From Desulfobulbaceae bacterium (GTDB lineage: Bacteria; Desulfobacterota; Desulfobulbia; Desulfobulbales; Desulfurivibrionaceae), in NCBI GenBank assembly GCA_003517965.1, contig DOZO01000028.1, positions 1 to 15,132 of the forward strand: 15,132 nucleotides of DNA, written 5' to 3'. The translations under genes were made by a program, and so were the position numbers. This document shows, piece by piece, positions 11,591 through 15,132 of the stretch. Within the stretch, counting starts at the first letter, position 1, and every line of letters starts with the position of its first letter. Below the pieces are notes generated by a model. The model was given only the letters and a program-made list of their open reading frames with translations. It searched no databases and was not told the DNA's origin.

Positions 11591-14324
11591 ATTTTTTTTG
11601 CGGAGAGGGTGTGCCATTGGCCCCCACCGTGATCTGTACATAATTGCCGGGCCGGATGTATTTGCGGGCCATAGCCAGTACGGTTGCGGCATCGACCTGC
11701 TCAAGGGCATGGATATAACGGTTGCCGAAATCATGTCCCAGACCGTAAGTTTCGTTTAAGGCCAATTCCAAGGCTTGATTGCCATGGGTTTGCAGGCCCA
11801 GCTCGTAATTGCTGATCAGGATGTTTTTGGCTTTGGTCAGCTCCTCCTTGCTGAGCGGCTCTTCCATTACCCGGTAGAGCTGCCGCCAGACAGCTTTGAT
11901 GGCTTCGTCTTTCTTGTCCGGGCTGGTGCCGAGGTAGATGCCGAAGGAGCCGGTATCCAGGCCGAACAGAGAGAAAGAGGACAGGCTGTAGGCCAGGCTT
12001 TGTTTGTCGCGCAGCTCGGTGAACAGGCGGCCGCTCTGGCCAGAAAGGGCGGTGTCCAACACCTCAAGGCCATAGCGATCGGCACTGGTAACGGTAGTGC
12101 CGACAAAGCCGATAATGATATGCACCTGTTGTTTGTCGCGGGGGATGCTGACAATGTCTGGTCCGGCTGGCACATCAGGGGGCAGGGCATTTTGCCCGAC
12201 CGGCGCTTTTGTAGCCGGGAGGATCTGCCAGGCGGAAAAAAGTTTTTCTACAGTATCTCTGACCTTTTCGGCGTTAACGTCTCCGGCCACGGCAAGAACC
12301 AGGACCTCGGGCCGGGCGTGCTGCTCGTATAAGCGTTTGAGTTCAGGCACGGTGAAGTTGCTGATAACGGTCTCGTTGCCCAGGGTGTTGAGGCCATAGG
12401 GATGACTCATGAACAGGCGTTTGTTAAATTCCTTGAAGCCCAGACTGGGCAGGGAATCTTCCTGATTTTTAAGCTGGGAGAGTAGTTCCGGGCGGATTTT
12501 CTCGGCCTCTGCCGGAGTGAAGGACGGGGTGAGGAGTATATCCCGGACCAGAGCCAGGCCCTCGTTGGTGAAGCGGGCTAAAAAATCGCCCTTAACCCCG
12601 AAGGTGTTCTTGCCGTTGAAGCCCTCGAGTGACCCGGCCATGTTGGCCACCACCCTGGCCAGCTCTTCGGCGCTCTGCTTCTGGGTGCCCTTGGGCAGGA
12701 GTTCGCTGATAAAGGCAAAGGCGCCGTTGGTGGTTGCGGTTTCGCTGCGGAGCCCGCCGGGCAAAACGGCCCGGATGGAAACGGTGGGCACCTCATGATT
12801 CTCTCGCACCAGAAGCCGGATGCCGTTTTTCAGGACAAAGCGGTGAACCCCGGTGAGAAAAGCATTGCTTACCTGGGAGCTGGGCTGTCCCAGTTTGGCC
12901 GCTGTCTCGGCTTTGGTGATAATCTTGGTCAGTTGCGCCTGATTCAAGGCCAAAGTGGTACCCAGCGGGGCAATGGTGCCTACGGTGAGATGTTCGCCCT
13001 TAAGATAGAAGGCGGCAACTCGCTGAATATCTTCCTTGCTCACTGCCCGGACCTGCTCCAGATATTTGTCCTCGCGCGGATCTCCGGTCAGAAATTCGAA
13101 AGAGCCCAAGACTCTGGCCTGGCCTGCGGCCAACTCCAGATTGAAGATGAAATCGCTTTCCAGGTTGCGTTTAGCCCGTTCAAGTTCCTCTTCGCTTACC
13201 TGGCCGTATTTCATCCTGAAGATCTCGGTGAGGGTTTCTTCGAGGGTGGGGGTGATTTTGTTCGCTTCCAGGGTGGCGGTAAACTCCAGCAGGCCAGGAT
13301 CACGGGGGGTAAAGGCCGCGCCGTCGATCCGATAAACCAGGCCCTTGTCGTTGCGTAGCTTTTTGTAGAGGCGGGAAGTTTCACCGCTGGCGAGAATACT
13401 GATCATCACATCAATAATAGCGGTATCCTGCCCCTTGAAGGCGGAGGTGGGAAAGGCCAGGGCCAGTTGGGTCTGGTTGATATCCTCGTTTATGGCGAAG
13501 AGGCGGGTTGCCTCCTGGGCCGGTTCTCTGGGGATGGTGGGCGGCTGGGCATCGCTTTTGGGCAAGCCCGCCATCAGACTATGCACGGTGTCCATTACCT
13601 GCTGTATCCGGACATCACCTACAACCACCACGGTGAAATTGTCGGGGTGATAATGGTTTTTCATGTAGCGAAGAATGTCGTCGCGGCTGATGGCGCTGAC
13701 GCTCTCCGCTGTGCCGCTAACTGGTAGCCGATAGGGATGCACGGTGTAGGCCTTGGCCATGAGCTCCTGAAACAGGGCAATATTGGCTCGATCCTTGCGC
13801 ATACTAATCTCTTCCAGCACCACCTTTTTTTCCCGTTCCAGTTCCCTGGCATCAAAAGTCGAGTGAAGCACCGCGTCGGTAAGCACCTCCATGGCCACTG
13901 GCCAGTGCCGGGCAGAAAGGGTGGCGTGGTAAACTGTATACTCGTAAGAGGTGTAGGCGTTTATTTGCCCACCTACCGCTTCAATGGCTCCGGCAACTTC
14001 GCCGGGGGCGCGGGTGGGGGTGCCTTTGAAGATCATGTGCTCGATGAGATGGGTGATGCCCGCCTCTTTTTTCTCTTCGTAGATGCTCCCCGCCTTGACC
14101 CAGAGCTGGACGGTGGCCACCTTGGTGCCGGGGGTCTCCTTGACCAGAATAGTCAGGCCGTTGGCAAGCTTGTTTTTGTGCAGGTGCGGGGCGAGTTCAA
14201 CGGCTTCAATATAGGTTGGGGTCATGGTTATACACAGGAGAAGAAGGAAGAAGAAAAACAGGTGCACCCGGTGACTGCAACCGGTTGTGCGCCTTGCGGC
14301 TGTTTGATTTGTGGAGTTCGTCAT
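11589..14324 (-). CDS. M16 family (pitrilysin/insulinase-type) zinc metalloprotease, exported, two-half
   Basis: A 911-residue protein with a long hydrophobic signal (about 19-33, LFFFFLLLLCI), cleaved near residue 41 or retained as an anchor, placing it in the periplasm. It consists of two M16 halves in one chain. The N half (about 46-460) carries the inverted zinc motif His92-Leu-Ile-Glu95-His96 and the third ligand in VVLEEI (Glu171/172), so it should be active. The C half (about 490-890, starting HRFVLKNGIRLLV) lacks the motif: the matching place reads AFISELLPKGT. This is the usual active/inactive pairing that forms a closed clamshell around a peptide. The substrate is unknown. The ATG overlaps the lgt stop by 4 bases (ATGA), and rpe follows 9 bases after its stop, so the three are almost surely one operon. 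Confidence 0.95.
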   Translation of the reverse strand: MTNSTNQTAARRTTGCSHRVHLFFFFLLLLCITMTPTYIEAVELAPHLHKNKLANGLTILVKETPGTKVATVQLWVKAGSIYEEKKEAGITHLIEHMIFKGTPTRAPGEVAGAIEAVGGQINAYTSYEYTVYHATLSARHWPVAMEVLTDAVLHSTFDARELEREKKVVLEEISMRKDRANIALFQELMAKAYTVHPYRLPVSGTAESVSAISRDDILRYMKNHYHPDNFTVVVVGDVRIQQVMDTVHSLMAGLPKSDAQPPTIPREPAQEATRLFAINEDINQTQLALAFPTSAFKGQDTAIIDVMISILASGETSRLYKKLRNDKGLVYRIDGAAFTPRDPGLLEFTATLEANKITPTLEETLTEIFRMKYGQVSEEELERAKRNLESDFIFNLELAAGQARVLGSFEFLTGDPREDKYLEQVRAVSKEDIQRVAAFYLKGEHLTVGTIAPLGTTLALNQAQLTKIITKAETAAKLGQPSSQVSNAFLTGVHRFVLKNGIRLLVRENHEVPTVSIRAVLPGGLRSETATTNGAFAFISELLPKGTQKQSAEELARVVANMAGSLEGFNGKNTFGVKGDFLARFTNEGLALVRDILLTPSFTPAEAEKIRPELLSQLKNQEDSLPSLGFKEFNKRLFMSHPYGLNTLGNETVISNFTVPELKRLYEQHARPEVLVLAVAGDVNAEKVRDTVEKLFSAWQILPATKAPVGQNALPPDVPAGPDIVSIPRDKQQVHIIIGFVGTTVTSADRYGLEVLDTALSGQSGRLFTELRDKQSLAYSLSSFSLFGLDTGSFGIYLGTSPDKKDEAIKAVWRQLYRVMEEPLSKEELTKAKNILISNYELGLQTHGNQALELALNETYGLGHDFGNRYIHALEQVDAATVLAMARKYIRPGNYVQITVGANGTPSPQKK

Positions 14325-15121
14325 GTTGTCTGGCCGATGCTTTTTCGTCTTAAGAACAGGATTAGCAACCCGGTGGCAATCATCAGGCTGCTCAACAACT
14401 GACCCATGGTAAGCAAATTGAACAAAAAGCCAAGTTGTTCGTCTGGCTGGCGGAACAACTCGACAATGACGCGAAAAATCCCGTAGAAAAGGAGAAATAG
14501 AGCCAGAAGCGAACCGGTCGGCCAGCGTCGTTGCCAGTATTGTTTTTTTAACAGCCAGAGCAGGGAGAAGAGCACGACTCCTTCGAGAAAGGCTTCATAG
14601 AGTTGCGACGGATGGCGCGGGATGGGCCCGCCCGCTGGAAAGGCCATGGCCCAGGGGGCAGAGCTCATCCGGCCATAGAGTTCGCCGTTGATGAAATTGC
14701 CGATTCGTCCCAGGCCCAAGCCGATGGGGGTGGTTATGATATAGACATCCGCATTCTGCCAGAAAGGCAGACCGGTGATCCGACAAAAGAGCAGGCCACC
14801 GAGAAGCATGCCTGCCAGCGCCCCGTGGAAAGACATGCCGCCTTGCCAGGTAGCCAGGATAGCCTGGGGGTTTTCCAGATAATAGCCAGGGTTGTAAAAC
14901 AGGACATAGCCCAGGCGGGCGCCCAGGACCAGGCTGATAATCAGCACCAGGTTGAGGTTTTCAAAATGCCTGGCCAACAGGTCGAGCTTGTATTTTTTTA
15001 TCTGGTGCTGGACCAGCAGATAGGAGGCGATAAAGCCCAGGACATACATGAGGCCGTACCAGCGGACCTGGAGGGGGCCAAGGTGAAGAAGCACAGGGTC
15101 GATTTGAGGGTAGGGGAGCAT
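14321..15121 (-). CDS. lgt: Prolipoprotein diacylglyceryl transferase
   Basis: Inner-membrane enzyme of 266 residues that moves diacylglycerol from phosphatidylglycerol to the lipobox Cys of prolipoproteins, the first step of lipoprotein maturation. Seven or so membrane helices are visible. Signature motif GLGLGRIGNFINGELYGR (133-151) contains the catalytic Arg139, Asn142 and Glu147; His99 lies in GGMSFHGAL, and HPSQLYE (170-176) and FRVIVELFRQPD (216-227) are also conserved. RWYGLMY near residue 20 is typical of the N-terminus. Length is normal. The start codon lies 11 bases from the window edge, and no clear Shine-Dalgarno is visible in what remains, so the start is likely but not proven. 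It is the first gene seen of the lgt-M16-rpe operon; its promoter may be outside the window. Confidence 0.97.
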   Translation of the reverse strand: MLPYPQIDPVLLHLGPLQVRWYGLMYVLGFIASYLLVQHQIKKYKLDLLARHFENLNLVLIISLVLGARLGYVLFYNPGYYLENPQAILATWQGGMSFHGALAGMLLGGLLFCRITGLPFWQNADVYIITTPIGLGLGRIGNFINGELYGRMSSAPWAMAFPAGGPIPRHPSQLYEAFLEGVVLFSLLWLLKKQYWQRRWPTGSLLALFLLFYGIFRVIVELFRQPDEQLGFLFNLLTMGQLLSSLMIATGLLILFLRRKSIGQTT

Positions 15122-15132
15122 AGGGGCGTTAG

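Noticed and set aside
10956..11759. Plus-strand frame of 267 codons opposite rpe and the M16 end
   Set aside because: Lies antisense to rpe, whose motifs are complete; no domain or ribosome-binding site supports it.

Overview
The window looks like chromosomal DNA of an anaerobic Gram-negative bacterium. The best guess is Desulfobacterota (Desulfobulbales-like). This rests on the style of the chemoreceptor, a free-standing H-NOX protein next to a sensor kinase, LPS-heptose and lipoprotein genes, and FlgO-type exported proteins. It is an inference from protein character only. There is no rRNA, tRNA, CRISPR array, transposase or phage gene. Coding density is high.

Layout: (1) 1-3244, minus strand: a chemoreceptor with an extracytoplasmic CZB zinc domain, an H-NOX heme protein, and a PAS/PAS histidine kinase that runs off the window edge. 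H-NOX and kinase overlap by 4 bases and form a likely nitric-oxide two-component sensor. (2) 3245-3437: divergent intergenic region with a degenerate heptamer tandem repeat. (3) 3438-4721, plus: an unusual single-chain fusion of a nitrilase-superfamily amidase with the ADP-heptose-forming adenylyltransferase RfaE2. It converges on a Cys-containing unknown protein at 4718-5212 (minus). (4) 5213-5484: a 272-base gene-free region with a sigma-28-like sequence, a perfect palindrome and a possible structured leader. (5) 5485-9509, plus: two FlgO-domain exported proteins, a third small exported protein of similar style, and a bitopic membrane protein. The last has three cytoplasmic DQ-x-D-I/L-D-x-L motifs resembling the FliM/CheY-docking peptide, followed by periplasmic Ig-like domains. 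A strong intrinsic terminator ends the run. (6) 9611-10501, plus: Hsp33 redox chaperone. (7) 10538-15121, minus: lgt, a two-half M16 zinc protease and rpe, tightly packed as an operon, with a probable small two-helix membrane protein downstream.

Themes: signal sensing (NO, and possibly zinc or oxidants through CZB and Hsp33), envelope building (Lgt, RfaE2, M16) and a putative motility or envelope cluster (FlgO-like genes plus the bitopic protein). The same GTAG-starting palindrome of 28 bases occurs twice, each time just upstream of a ribosome-binding site.

Most worth following up: the bitopic protein with its FlgO-like neighbours, and the nitrilase-RfaE2 fusion.
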